Shown here: positions 20,512-30,188 of the stretch, in pieces
Layout: every line of letters starts with the position of its first letter
How positions within the stretch are numbered: position 1 is the stretch's first letter
Origin: Halomonas sp.
GTDB lineage: Bacteria > Pseudomonadota > Gammaproteobacteria > Pseudomonadales > Halomonadaceae
NCBI GenBank assembly: GCA_018401555.1
Contig: JAGYKP010000099.1
Coordinates: 124,001 to 188,000, forward strand
DNA length: 64,000 bases
Reading direction: 5' to 3'
Position numbers and translations under genes: made by a program
The notes under the pieces: model-generated
Told to the model about the DNA's origin: nothing
Databases searched by the model: none
Seen by the model: the letters and a program-made list of their open reading frames with translations, nothing else

Positions 20512-20584
20512 CCGAGCGCCAGGTTGGCCGGGACCCTGCGCACGGGAGCAGGGGAGGCGCACTTTCCACAGACTGGAGAAGACG

Positions 20585-21965
20585 ATGGGTCATATCCTGA
20601 CATGCATCTCGCCGATCGACGGGTCGGTCTACGCCGAGCGTGAAGCCCTGTCGCTTGCGGCTGCGCAACAGGCCGCCGCACGGGCGCGCTCGGCCCAGGC
20701 GAGCTGGGCGGCCCGCCCGATCCAGGAAAGGATCGAGCTGGTGCGAGCGGGCATCGCCGCCGTGGGTGCCATGAACGACGAGGTGGTGCCGGAGTTGGCG
20801 CACATGATGGGCCGCCCGGTTCGCTATGGTGGCGAGTTCGCTGGCTTCGAGGAGCGTGGTGCCCATATGGCGGCCATCGCCGAGGAGGCGCTGGCCGATA
20901 TCGCGGTGGGCGAGGATGCCACGGTCAAGCGCTTCATCAAGCGCATTCCCCACGGTGTGGTGCTGGTGGTGGCCCCCTGGAATTACCCCTACATGACGGC
21001 GATCAATACGCTGGCCCCGGCCCTGATCGCGGGGAATACGGTATTGCTCAAGCATGCCACCCAGACCCTGCTGGTCGGCGAGCGGCTGGCGCGTGCCTTC
21101 CACTCGGTCGGGGTGCCCGAGGAGGTGTTCCAGAACGTCTTCCTGGATCACGCCACCACCTCGGCATTGATCGCCGAGCGGGCCTTCGACTTCGTCAACT
21201 TCACCGGCTCGGTAGGCGGGCCGCGCCATGGAGCGCGCGGCGGCCGGCACCTTCACCGGGCTGGGCCTGGAACTGGGCGGCAAGGACCCGGGCTATGTCA
21301 TGGAGGATGCCGACCTGGATGCCGCGGTCGCTACCCTGATCGACGGGGCGATGTTCAACTCGGGCCAGTGCTGCTGCGGGATCGAACGGATCTACGTGCA
21401 CGAGAGCCTCTTCGAGGCCTTCGTCGACAAGGCGGTGGCGATCGTCGAGGGCTACAAGCTGGGCAACCCCCTGGCCGCGGATACCGATATCGGTCCGATG
21501 GCGAATATCCGCTTTGCCCGGGAGGTGCGTGCCCAGATCGACGAGGCCCTGGCGGCCGGTGCGAAGGCGCATATTGCCCGCAAACCCGAGGATGACGGGG
21601 GGGCCTACCTGACGCCACAGATCCTCACCCGGGTGACCCATGAGATGCGCGTGATGCGTGACGAGAGCTTCGGGCCGGTGGTCGGCATCATGCCGGTGGC
21701 GGACGATGAGGAGGCGATCCGGCTGATGAACGACAGCCGGTTCGGCTTGACCGCCAGCCTGTGGACCGCCGATATCGAGCGCGCCCAGCGCGTGGGCGAC
21801 CGCATCGAGACCGGCACCGTGTTCATGAACCGCGCCGACTACCTGGACCCGGGCCTGTGCTGGACCGGCTGCAAGGACACGGGGCGCGGCGGCGGCCTGT
21901 CGGTGATCGGCTATCACAATCTGACCAGGCCGAAGTCCTACTATTTAAAGAAAACAACAACATGA
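20585..21965 (+). CDS. Aldehyde dehydrogenase of the TRAP/ligase cluster, frameshifted
   Basis: NAD(P)-dependent oxidation of an aldehyde to the acid, 459 residues after correction. Rossmann and catalytic features: VAPWNYPYM, the FTGSVGG loop, general-base Glu in LELGGKDPGYV, and the nucleophile in GQCCCGIERIYV, which shows three adjacent cysteines. An extra C near 21218 breaks the frame; removal gives GSVGGRAMERAAAGTF. At about 455 residues it resembles the short succinate-semialdehyde type more than PuuC. It lies between the ligase and the iron alcohol dehydrogenase and is predicted to take the aldehyde made by the latter. Confidence 0.87.
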
Positions 21966-21981
21966 TCAAGAAGGTGACGAC

Positions 21982-23129
21982 ATGATGCTGACCGGAAACT
22001 GGACCTATCCCACCGCCATCCGCTTCGGCGCGGGGCGGATCAAGGAGCTGCCAGAAGCCTGTGCCGAGGCGGGCATGAACCGGCCGCTGCTGGTCACCGA
22101 CCGTGGCCTGGCGGACCTGCCCATCACCGCGGACAGCGCTGGATATCCTCGAGGCAGCGGGCCTCGGCCGCGCCCTGTTTGCCGAGGTGGATCCCAATCC
22201 GAACGAACAGAATCTGGCGGCAGGGGTCGAGGCCTTCCGGGCCGGCGGCCATGACGGGGTGGTCGCGTTCGGCGGGGGCTCGGGGCTGGACCTGGGCAAG
22301 ATGGTGGCCTTCATGTCCGGCCAGACGCGTCCGGTGTGGGATTTCGAGGATATCGGCGACTGGTGGAAGCGCGCGGATGCCGAGGCAGTCGCCCCCATCG
22401 TGGCGGTGCCCACCACCGCCGGCACCGGCTCGGAAGTGGGCCGCGCCAGCGTCATCACCAACTCCCGCACCCATGAGAAGAAGATCATCTTCCATCCCGA
22501 GGGTGCTGCCCAGGGTGGTGCTGTGTGATCCCGAACTGACGGTCGGCATGCCCCGGCCGATCACCGCTGGTACCGGGCTGGATGCCTTCGCCCATTGCGT
22601 CGAGGCGTTCTCCAGCCCGCATTATCACCCGATGAGCCAGGGCATCGCGCTGGAGGGCATGCGCCTGGTCAAGGAGTACCTGCCGCGCGCCTATGCCGAC
22701 GGCACCGACCTGGAAGCGCGGGCGCACATGATGAGTGCGGCACTCATGGGGTCCACGGCGTTCCAGAAGGGGCTGGGGGCCATCCACGCGATGAGCCACC
22801 CCATCGGTGCGGTGTTCAACACCCACCATGGCACCACCAATGCGATCTGCATGCCGGCGGTGCTCGAGTTCAACGCCGACGCGATTCGCGAGCGATTCGA
22901 CATGGCGGCCGGTTATCTGGGTATCGAGGGTGGCTTCGATGGCTTCCGGGCCTTCGCGCAGGAGCTCAATGATCGGCTGGGCATCCCGCGGACCCTCTCC
23001 GAGGTCGGGGTCACCCCGGATCGCCTCGACGACCTGGCTGCAATGGCGATCCAGGACCCCAGCTGTGGCGGAAACCCGGTGACCCTGACCGTGGAGAACC
23101 TCAAGACACTGTTCCACCGCTGCCTGTGA
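21982..23129 (+). CDS. Iron-containing alcohol dehydrogenase, two frameshifts
   Basis: Group III alcohol dehydrogenase, about 382 residues, NAD(P)-linked. The nucleotide loop is AFGGGSGLDLGKM and VPTTAGTGSE is intact. The metal site is complete, with Asp and His in GTGLDAFAHCVEAFSS and the two later histidines in IHAMSHPIGAVFNTHHG. Insertions near 22138 (TADSALDILEAAGLGRAL) and 22500 (FHPRVLPRVVLCDPELT) break it. It starts 16 bases after the aldehyde dehydrogenase stop and ends the run at a hairpin shared with the convergent fhs. In this setting it would oxidise the hydroxyl of a gamma-glutamyl amino alcohol. Confidence 0.88.
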
Positions 23130-23135
23130 CCGACG

Positions 23136-23160
23136 CCCGGCATGGGTGTCATTTGCCGGG
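23136..23160 (+). terminator. Bidirectional hairpin between convergent alcohol dehydrogenase and fhs
   Basis: CCCGGCA (23136-23142) and TGCCGGG (23154-23160) form a perfect 7-base stem with an 11-base loop, placed 6 bases after one stop and 37 bases from the other. A second small stem, AACGCC-A-GGCGTT, follows at about 23167. T-tracts are poor. Confidence 0.5.
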
Positions 23161-23197
23161 GGAGTCAACGCCAGGCGTTCGTCGCCTACCGCGGATG

Positions 23198-24939
23198 TCA
23201 GGTGAGTCCCGTGATCTCTCCCTGGTCATCGATATCGAGCCGTGTGGCGGCGGGTGAGGCACTGAATCCCGGCATGGTGAGGATGTTCCCGGCCAGGGCG
23301 TAGACGAAGCCGGCGCCGGCGGAGAGGCGCACCTCGCGCACCGGCAGCCGCCAGCCGGTCGGGGCGCCGAGCCGGCTCGGCGTCGTGCCGACAGCGACAT
23401 ATGTGTCTTGGCGATGCACACCGGATAGGCTCTGTAGCCCTGGCGCTGCCAGGTCTCCAGTCGCTCGCGGTGCCGGGGGCGAAGTCGACCCCCTCGGCGC
23501 CGTAGAGGCGCGTGGCGATGCGCTCGATCTTCTCCGCCAGCGCCATCTCGGCGGGGTAGAGGAAGTGGAAGCGCGTTGCCGGTGGTGTCGGCCTCGTCGA
23601 TCGCCGCGATCAGCGCCTCTGCCAGGGCCATGGCGCCCTCGCCGCCGTCACGCACATGAGTGGAGACCTCGGCGCGCACCCCCACCGAGGCGCACAGCTC
23701 GCGGATGGCGGCATGCTCGCTCGGGTGGTCGCCGGGGAAGGCATTGATCGCCACCACGGGGGTGAGGCCGTGGGCGCGCACGTTGTCGATCTGCTTGAGC
23801 AGGTTGGCGCCACCCTCCCGGACCTCGTCCGGGGATTCCCCGAGCAGCGAGGCGGGCAGTGGCTGGCCGGGCATCACCCGGTGGCGGCCGCTGTGGTACT
23901 TCAGGGCGCGCACCGTGACCACCAGCACCGCGGCGTCCGGGACGAGTCCCGAGGCCCGGCACTTGATATTGAAGAAGCGCTCGGCGCCCATGTCGGCACC
24001 GAAGCCCGCCTCGGTGACCAGGAAGTCGCCGGCGTGAAGGCCGATGCGGTCGGCGACGATCGAGGAGTTGCCGTGGGCGATGTTGCCGAAGGGGCCGGCA
24101 TGGATCAGCGCCGGGGCGTGCTCCAGGGTCTGCAGCAGGTTGGGCTTGAGCGCCTCCTTGAGCAGCACCGTCATGGCGCCGGCGGCGCCGATCTGCTCGG
24201 CGGTGACCGGCTCGCCGTCGCGGTCCAGTCCCACGATCAGCCGGCCCAGGCGTCGGCGCAGGTCGGCCAGGGAGTCGGCCAGCGCCAGCACCGCCATCAC
24301 CTCCGAGGCGGCGGTGATCTCGAAGCCGCCCTGACGGGGGATCCCGTCGCCGCGCCCGCCGAGGCCCAGCACCAGGTGCCGCAGGGCGCGGTCGTTGAGG
24401 TCGATGACACGCTGCCAGCGCACCTCGCGGGGATCCAGCTCGGGGGCCAGGCGATGGTGAAGGTGATTGTCGACCATGGCCGCCAGCAGGTTATGGGCCG
24501 CTCCCACCGCGTGGATGTCGCCGGTGAGGTGCAGATTGATGCGCTCCATGGGCAGTACCTGGCTATAGCCGCCGCCGGTGGCGCCGCCCTTGAGCCCCAG
24601 GGTGGGGCCCATGGAGGGCTGGCGCAGGGCCACGCTGGCGGTGTGGCCGAGGCGCTGGAGCCCCTGCACCAGGCCGATGGCGGTGGTGGTCTTGCCCTCC
24701 CCGGGCGGGGTGGGGGTCATCGAGGTGACCACCACGTAGCGCCCCTGCGGACGCTCGGCCAGGCTCGCCATGGCCGCCAGGTCGAGCTTGGCGATGCCGC
24801 GGCCATAGGGCTCCACCGCCTCGCCGGGCAGGCCCAGGCGATGGGCGATCTCCTCGATGGGCCAGAGTCTCGCCGCACGGGCGATGCTCAGGTTGTCTGC
24901 CGACGGGGCGGCCGCCGGTTCGCTCGCTTGGGGTGCCAT
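23198..24939 (-). CDS. fhs: Formate-tetrahydrofolate ligase, C-terminal third frameshifted
   Basis: ATP-dependent formation of 10-formyl-THF from formate and THF. The first two thirds are clean: SMTPTPPGEGKTTTAIGL is the ATP loop (about residue 65), followed by RQPSMGPTLGLKGGATGGGYSQ, FNIKCRASGL and VVAINAFPGDH. At least four single-base errors between about 23370 and 23575 scramble the rest. Pieces in other frames (RFHFLYPAEM, YRAYPVCIAKTHMS, VREVRLSAGAGF, AGNILTMPGF) restore the known end, with TGA at 23198. The ATG at 24939 has AGGAGGAGA five bases upstream. It lies divergent from the GbdR-like regulator. The reverse reaction could drain formyl groups from methyl oxidation and yield ATP. 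Confidence 0.9.
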
Positions 24940-25147
24940 CAGCGTCTCCTCCTGGGCAGCGGCGAGTCGTGCTCGTGTTGCGTTCAGTATCGTGCGCCTT
25001 GCGCGAGACTCTTGCCTGCCGACGTCCGCGGCCTTGGGCGCAACGACATATCTCCTGCTCCTCTGCGCTTGCCGAAGGCCGAAGGGATGGGCTATGCCTG
25101 ATGACAACGTCGCCGCGGTCGTGCGTCGGCGAGGATCAGGAGGCGTG

Positions 25148-26164
25148 ATGGAGGCTCCCGTATCGGCCAAGGGTCACTATGACATCGGCTTCCTGCTACT
25201 GACAGGATTCTCGCAACTCGCCTTCTCTGCGGCACTGGAGCCATTGCGCATGGCCAACCATCTGGCCGAGCGCCCCCTCTACACCTGGCACCTGGTGAGT
25301 CGCGATGGCACCGCGGTGACGGCGAGCAGTGGCCTGCCCACAGTGGTGGACCAGGCACTGGAGCCCATGCCGCAACTGGACCTGCTGCTGGTGTGCGGCG
25401 GGGTGGACGTGCAGGCGCACTGCGATCGCGCGACGCTCACCTGGCTCCGGCGCCTGGCCGAACGGCGCATCCCCCTGGGCGCCGTGTGTACCGGGGGCTA
25501 TGTGCTGGCCCGGGCGGGGCTGCTCGACGGCTATCGCTGCACCCTGCACTGGGAGCATATCGGCAGCCTTCACGAGGCGCGACGCTTCCCCGAGGTAACC
25601 TTCACCTCCCAGCTCTTCGTCATGGATCGCGACCGCTACACCTGCTCGGGCGGCATCGCCCCCCTGGACATGATGCTCAACCTGATCGGTCGTCAGCAGG
25701 GGCTGGCACTGGCCGAGGCGATCGCCGAGGAGTTCATCCACGAGCGCATCCGCGGCGTGGGCGACCGTCAGCGCAGCCCGCTGCGGGTGCGCCTGGGTCA
25801 CAGCCATCCCAAGCTGGAGGAGGTGGCCACGCTGATGGAGGCCAACCTCCAGGAGCCCCTGGCCCTGGACGAGCTGGCCCGCTATGCCGGCCTGTCGCGG
25901 CGCCAGCTGGAGCGCCTCTTCCAGCGCTACGTGGGCTGTCCGCCGCTCAAGTACTACCTGGAGCTGCGCCTGGCCCGGGCGCGCCTGCTGCTGCAGCAGA
26001 CGCGGATGCCGATCACCGAGGTGGCGCTGGCCTGCGGTTTCGTTTCGCCGCCCCACTTCACCAAGTGCTACCACGACCACTTCGGCCACTCGCCGAGCGG
26101 CGAGCGCAAGCACCGGCAGCAGCGTCAGGCCGAGCTGGCACTGCCGGACGACCGGCTGCCTTGA
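25148..26164 (+). CDS. GlxA/GbdR-type AraC-family transcriptional regulator
   Basis: A 338-residue regulator with an N-terminal DJ-1/PfpI-like sensor domain (about 10-190; FLLLTGFSQLAFSAALEPLRMAN, LGAVCTGGYVLARAGLLDG) and a C-terminal AraC helix-turn-helix pair (about 235-325; LDELARYAGLSRRQLERLFQRY, ITEVALACGFVSPPHFTKCY). GbdR, CdhR and SouR of Pseudomonas, which control betaine, carnitine and sarcosine use, have this layout. The ATG at 25148 follows CAGGAGG; an upstream ATG at 25094 is possible. It is flanked by fhs and a dimethylglycine-dehydrogenase-like gene, so control of methyl-amine catabolism is a reasonable inference. Confidence 0.85.
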   Translation: MEAPVSAKGHYDIGFLLLTGFSQLAFSAALEPLRMANHLAERPLYTWHLVSRDGTAVTASSGLPTVVDQALEPMPQLDLLLVCGGVDVQAHCDRATLTWLRRLAERRIPLGAVCTGGYVLARAGLLDGYRCTLHWEHIGSLHEARRFPEVTFTSQLFVMDRDRYTCSGGIAPLDMMLNLIGRQQGLALAEAIAEEFIHERIRGVGDRQRSPLRVRLGHSHPKLEEVATLMEANLQEPLALDELARYAGLSRRQLERLFQRYVGCPPLKYYLELRLARARLLLQQTRMPITEVALACGFVSPPHFTKCYHDHFGHSPSGERKHRQQRQAELALPDDRLP

Positions 26165-26174
26165 ACCAGGGGCC

Positions 26175-28741
26175 TCAGCCTCGCGGCCGGGCGTTCTCCG
26201 GGTCAAGGAGGGCCCGGTAGCCGACGGCGGCCACCCGCATCGGGTAGTGTTCGGCGAAGTACTCCAGCAGCAGGGGTCGCCCCACCTCGGCATAGCCAGC
26301 GGGCAGGTAGGCCAGGGCGATGTTGCGTCCGAGCGAGGGCCCAAAGGCGATGCTGGTCACGTAGGAGCGCCGGCCCAGGGCGTCCACCGGCACCTCGCCG
26401 CTCTCGGGGTCGAGCAGCGGCGACTGGCCGACCGGAAAGCGCGGGGTGCCGGCGTCGTCGTGGTGTGCCTCCATCACCAGGGTGCAGAGCGTGGCCGGCT
26501 GGCAGTGCCGGTCGCGCTGTTCCAGGTAGGCGGCCTTGCCGTGGAAGTCCGCGGCCTTGACCCTGGGCCGTGCCAGGCCCGTCTCGTAAAGGTTGTAGTC
26601 GGTGAGCAGGTCGACGTTCTGCAGCCGCAGGCTCTTCTCCAGGCGGCGGCTGTTGGCGTAGGTCTCGATGCCTACCGGCGTCACCCCGGCGTCGAACAGC
26701 CGGTCCCAGAGCGCCAGGCCGTAGCTGAAGGGCACATAGAGCTCCCAGCCCTGCTCGCCCACGTATGAGATGCGAAAGGCCCACACCGGCAGCCCTGGAT
26801 GCGGATCTCGCGGGCGGTGGCGAAGGGGAAGTGAGCGTCGGAAAGGCCCTCGGGATCATCCGCCAGGGTCTGCAGGGTGCGCCGGGCGTTGGGGCCCCAC
26901 AGGCCCAGGGTGGCCAGGACGTCGCTGCGATCCTCCAGGTGCCAGCGGGTCAGCCCGGCCGCCTCGGCGCGGCGGGTGATCCACATCAGGTCGCGGTGGC
27001 CGGTGTCGCCGCCGCAGATCACCCGCCAGGCGTCCGTGGCCAGGCGCACGATGGTGAGATCAGAGTGGACGCCGCCCGCGGCATCCAGGAAGTGGGTATA
27101 GACCCCCTTGCCGATCGGCGTGTCGCCGCCCACCCGGGCCACCGAGAGCCACTCCAGCAGCGCCTCGGCATCGCGGCCCGAGATATCGTAGATGGCGAAG
27201 TGGGAGAGGTTGATCATGCCCACGTCGTCGGACAGCGCCAGGTGCTCGGCATTGGACACCCGCCAGAAGTGGCGGGCGTCCCACTCGGCCGGACGCTCGG
27301 GCACCCGCTCGCCGTAGCGTTCCAGCAGCGCCTCGTTGGCGGCGTAGCCATGGGCGCGCTCCCAGCCGGCGGCCTCCATGAAGTGGCCGCCGAGCTCCCT
27401 CTCGCGGGGCCAGAAGGGACCGCGGCGCAGGTCGCGGCCGCTCGCGAAGGGCTCACGGGGGTGCACCGGCGGGTCGTAGATCTTGCGGGCGATCTCCCGG
27501 CAGCGGCCCTCGACGTGGTGGGGCGTCTTCTGCACCGGGTAGAAGCGCGCGATGTCGATGCCGCAGGGGTCGGGCTCGGCGCGTCCATGGGTCAGCCACT
27601 CGGCCAGCAGCTTGCCCATGCCGGGGCCGTCCTTGACCCAGACGGCCTCGCAGAACCACAGGCCGCGGGTCTCCGGCGACTCGCCCACCAGGGAGCCGCC
27701 GTCCGAGGTGACCGAGAGCAGGCCGTTGAAGGAGTGCTTCTCGTCCCAGCCCAGCTCGCCGAGCATGGGGGTGAGGTCGATGGCCCGCGCGAAGGCCTCG
27801 GCCACCTGGTCCAGCTCCAGGTCGCGCATGGAGGGCGAGAGGCGCGCCCGGTCGCGCGGGAGGATGGCGCGAGGGTCCACCAGCCGCGGCTCGCGGGACT
27901 CGTAGTAGCCCCACTCCAGCAGGCCGCCCTCGGTGCTGGTCGGGTCGCCGGTATCGCGCAGGTAGGCGGAGTTGCCCTGGTCGCGGAGCAGCGGGTAGCC
28001 GATCTCCTTGCCGGTGCCGGCGAAGGTATCGAAGGGGCCGAAGAACAGCAGCGGATGCTCCACCGGCACCAGCGGCAGGGCCGCGCCGCCCATGGCGGCA
28101 GGGATCGTGCCCCAGATGCCCGAGGTGACGATCACCCGCGGGGTGGCAACGTAGCCCCTGGGCGTCTCGACGCCGCAGACCCGGCCGTCCCGGACGTCGA
28201 TATCCAGCGCCGGGGTCTCGGCGAAGGCGCGCAGGTGGCCGCTTTCCACGGCGCGCTCGATCAGCTCGCCGGCCACCCGCTGGGAGCGCGGGATCACCAG
28301 GCCGGCGTCGGGGTCCCACATGCCGCCCAGCACCTGGTCGCGCTCCAGCAGCGGGAAGCGCGCCACCACCTCGTCGGCGTCTACCATGCACACGTTGGTG
28401 CCGAAGGCCTTGCCCGAGGCGACCTTGCGCTGCAGTTCGGCGAGCCGCGCCTCGTCGCCGACCCGGGCGATCTCCAGGCCGCCGACCCTGTGGTAGTGCC
28501 CCATCGCCTCGTAGAAGCGCCGGCTGTAGGTGGTGGTATAGCAGGAGAGCCGATCATGGGAAGTCATGAAGCAGAAATCGGAGGCGTGGGCGGTGGAGCC
28601 GATGTCCGAAGGCAGGGCGGACGTCTCGAGCCCCACCAGGTTGGTCCAGCCCTGCTCGATCAGGTGATGGGCCACCGAGGCGCCGACGATGCCGCCCAGG
28701 CCGATGATCACCGCGTCTGCCTGCGAGGGGAGTGCCGCCAT
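26175..28741 (-). CDS. Dimethylglycine/sarcosine dehydrogenase-like FAD and THF enzyme, one frameshift
   Basis: A large two-part flavoprotein of 855 residues after correction. The N-terminal DAO domain (about 1-380) has the FAD fold AVIIGLGGIVGASVAHHLIEQG and GSTAHASDF, whose histidine matches the covalent FAD site of this family. The C-terminal part (about 430-855) is a GcvT-like folate domain (ISYVGEQGWELYVP, ETYANSRRLEKSLR). Such enzymes demethylate dimethylglycine or sarcosine and pass the carbon to THF. A deleted base near 26790 breaks the frame; restored, it reads IRIQGLPVWAFRISYVG. GAGGAG lies 7 bases before ATG 28741. Convergent with the GbdR-like gene and divergent from the THF methyltransferase gene. 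The exact substrate is open. Confidence 0.85.
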
Positions 28742-28829
28742 GATCGTGCTCCTCACGTCGAGGGTTTCCCGCAGCATAAGGCAGGTCTCACGAATCACGC
28801 TGTCCCGCGGCGACGCCCCCTTGCCTGGC

Positions 28830-28858
28830 GGCGACAGGGTCATCCGCGGCCTGTCGCC
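28830..28858. promoter_or_regulatory. 9-base perfect dyad in divergent promoter region
   Basis: GGCGACAGG (28830-28838) and CCTGTCGCC (28850-28858) are perfect reverse complements separated by 11 bases, a centre-to-centre distance of 20 bases, or two helical turns. It lies between the divergent dehydrogenase (start 28741) and THF-methyltransferase (start 28978) genes. The size and spacing suit a dimeric regulator; the nearby GbdR-like protein is the obvious candidate. A transcript hairpin is the alternative. Confidence 0.5.
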
Positions 28859-28977
28859 CACGGCTAAGAGCTCGACGCCCATAGCGAGATGGCCGCTCGG
28901 TCCAGGGGCTAGTGTCGAAGGCAAGGGCGGCCGGCGGGTGTCGGTCCTCGGTAAAGCGACAGTGGAGGGAGGCGGTC

Positions 28978-30183
28978 ATGTCCCAGGCCATCGAGAACAT
29001 CCAGAGCACGCAGAACACTCCGTCGGCGCCGGAGATCCTGCTCTATCCGCGCATCCGCAAGTCACCGTTCTTCTACGCCTCGCGGCGACACGGGGTACGC
29101 AAGTACAGCGTCTACAACCATCACTACCACCCGCGCCTGTACACCGACCCGGTGGACGAGTACTGGGCCCTGGTGCAGGGCGTGACCCTGTGGGACGTCG
29201 GCGTCGAGCGCCAGATCGAGATCGCGGGCCCGGACGCCTTCGCCTTCGTGCAGCGACTGGTGCCACGCGACATGCGCCACTGCCAGGTGGGGCAGTGCAA
29301 GTACGTCTTCGTCACCGCGCCTGATGGCGGCATCCTCAACGACCCGGTGCTGCTGCGCATCGAGGAGAACCGCTTCTGGCTGTCGCTCGCCGACAGCGAC
29401 ATCCTGTTGTGGTGCCAGGGGCTCGCCGTCAATGCCGGGCTCGACGTGACCATCAAGGAGGTGGACGTGGCGCCGGTGCAGGTCCAGGGGCCGAAGGCCA
29501 AGGCGGTGATGGTGGACCTGTTCGGCGAGGCGGTGCTGGGCATGCCCTACTACCACCTGATGGAGGCCGAGCTCGACGGCATGTCGGTGGTGATCTCGCG
29601 TACCGGCTACTCCGGGGAGATCGGCTACGAGATCTACCTGCGCGAGGCCAGTCGCTTCGGCGAGGCGCTCTGGCAGCGGGTCTTCGAGGCCGGCCGGCCC
29701 CACGGCATGCAGGTGATCGGCCCCTGCCATATCCGCCGCATCGAGGGCGGGATCCTCGCCTTCGGCTGCGATATCTGGTACGACACCAACCCCTTCGAGG
29801 TGGGCATGGGCTACGACTGGATGGTGGACCTGCGCGGCGACGACGACTTCATCGGCCGCGCCGCCCTGGAGCACATCAAGGCCGAGGGCGTGTCGCGCAA
29901 GCTGGTGGGGGTGGAGATCGACGGCCCCAGCGTCGGCTACTTTACCGATGGCGCGATGATCGACGTCTTCCCGGTGTTCGATGCGGGAGGCGCGCCTATC
30001 GGCAAGGTGACCTCGGCCACCCGCTCGCCGCGCCAGGAGCGCAACATCGGCTACGCCATGGTGCCGATCGAGTACGCCGAGCTGGGCACGGCGCTGCGCA
30101 TCGAGGCCAATACCGGCCTGCAGGAGGCCAGGGTGGTGGAGAAGCCCTTCCACGACCCCGCCAAGGCGATTCCCAAGGGGTGA
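28978..30183 (+). CDS. DmdA/GcvT-type tetrahydrofolate methyltransferase (demethylase)
   Basis: A 401-residue aminomethyltransferase-family protein (COG0404), predicted to move a methyl or methylene group from a small substrate to THF. Order and motifs follow DmdA, the DMSP demethylase, more than glycine-cleavage GcvT: RKSPFFYASRRHGVRKYSVYNH near the start, LWDVGVERQIEIAGPDA, QCKYVFV, GGILNDPVLLRI, and VQVQGPKAKAVM. It ends with a GCV_T C-terminal barrel (GKVTSATRSPRQERNIGYAM). GGAGGGAGG precedes the ATG. The MetF-like gene starts 5 bases after its stop, matching the expected use of 5-methyl-THF. Whether it acts on DMSP, a betaine or another methylated compound cannot be told from sequence alone. 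Confidence 0.8.
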   Translation: MSQAIENIQSTQNTPSAPEILLYPRIRKSPFFYASRRHGVRKYSVYNHHYHPRLYTDPVDEYWALVQGVTLWDVGVERQIEIAGPDAFAFVQRLVPRDMRHCQVGQCKYVFVTAPDGGILNDPVLLRIEENRFWLSLADSDILLWCQGLAVNAGLDVTIKEVDVAPVQVQGPKAKAVMVDLFGEAVLGMPYYHLMEAELDGMSVVISRTGYSGEIGYEIYLREASRFGEALWQRVFEAGRPHGMQVIGPCHIRRIEGGILAFGCDIWYDTNPFEVGMGYDWMVDLRGDDDFIGRAALEHIKAEGVSRKLVGVEIDGPSVGYFTDGAMIDVFPVFDAGGAPIGKVTSATRSPRQERNIGYAMVPIEYAELGTALRIEANTGLQEARVVEKPFHDPAKAIPKG

Positions 30184-30188
30184 GAACG

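Noticed and set aside
23656..25101. 481-residue open frame on the plus strand
   Set aside because: Antisense to fhs, whose ATP-binding and folate motifs are unmistakable.
26765..28867. 700-residue open frame on the plus strand
   Set aside because: It lies antisense to the well-supported dehydrogenase gene, is low-complexity (Gly, Ala, His, Gln, Arg) and has no domain features. It is a product of high GC.
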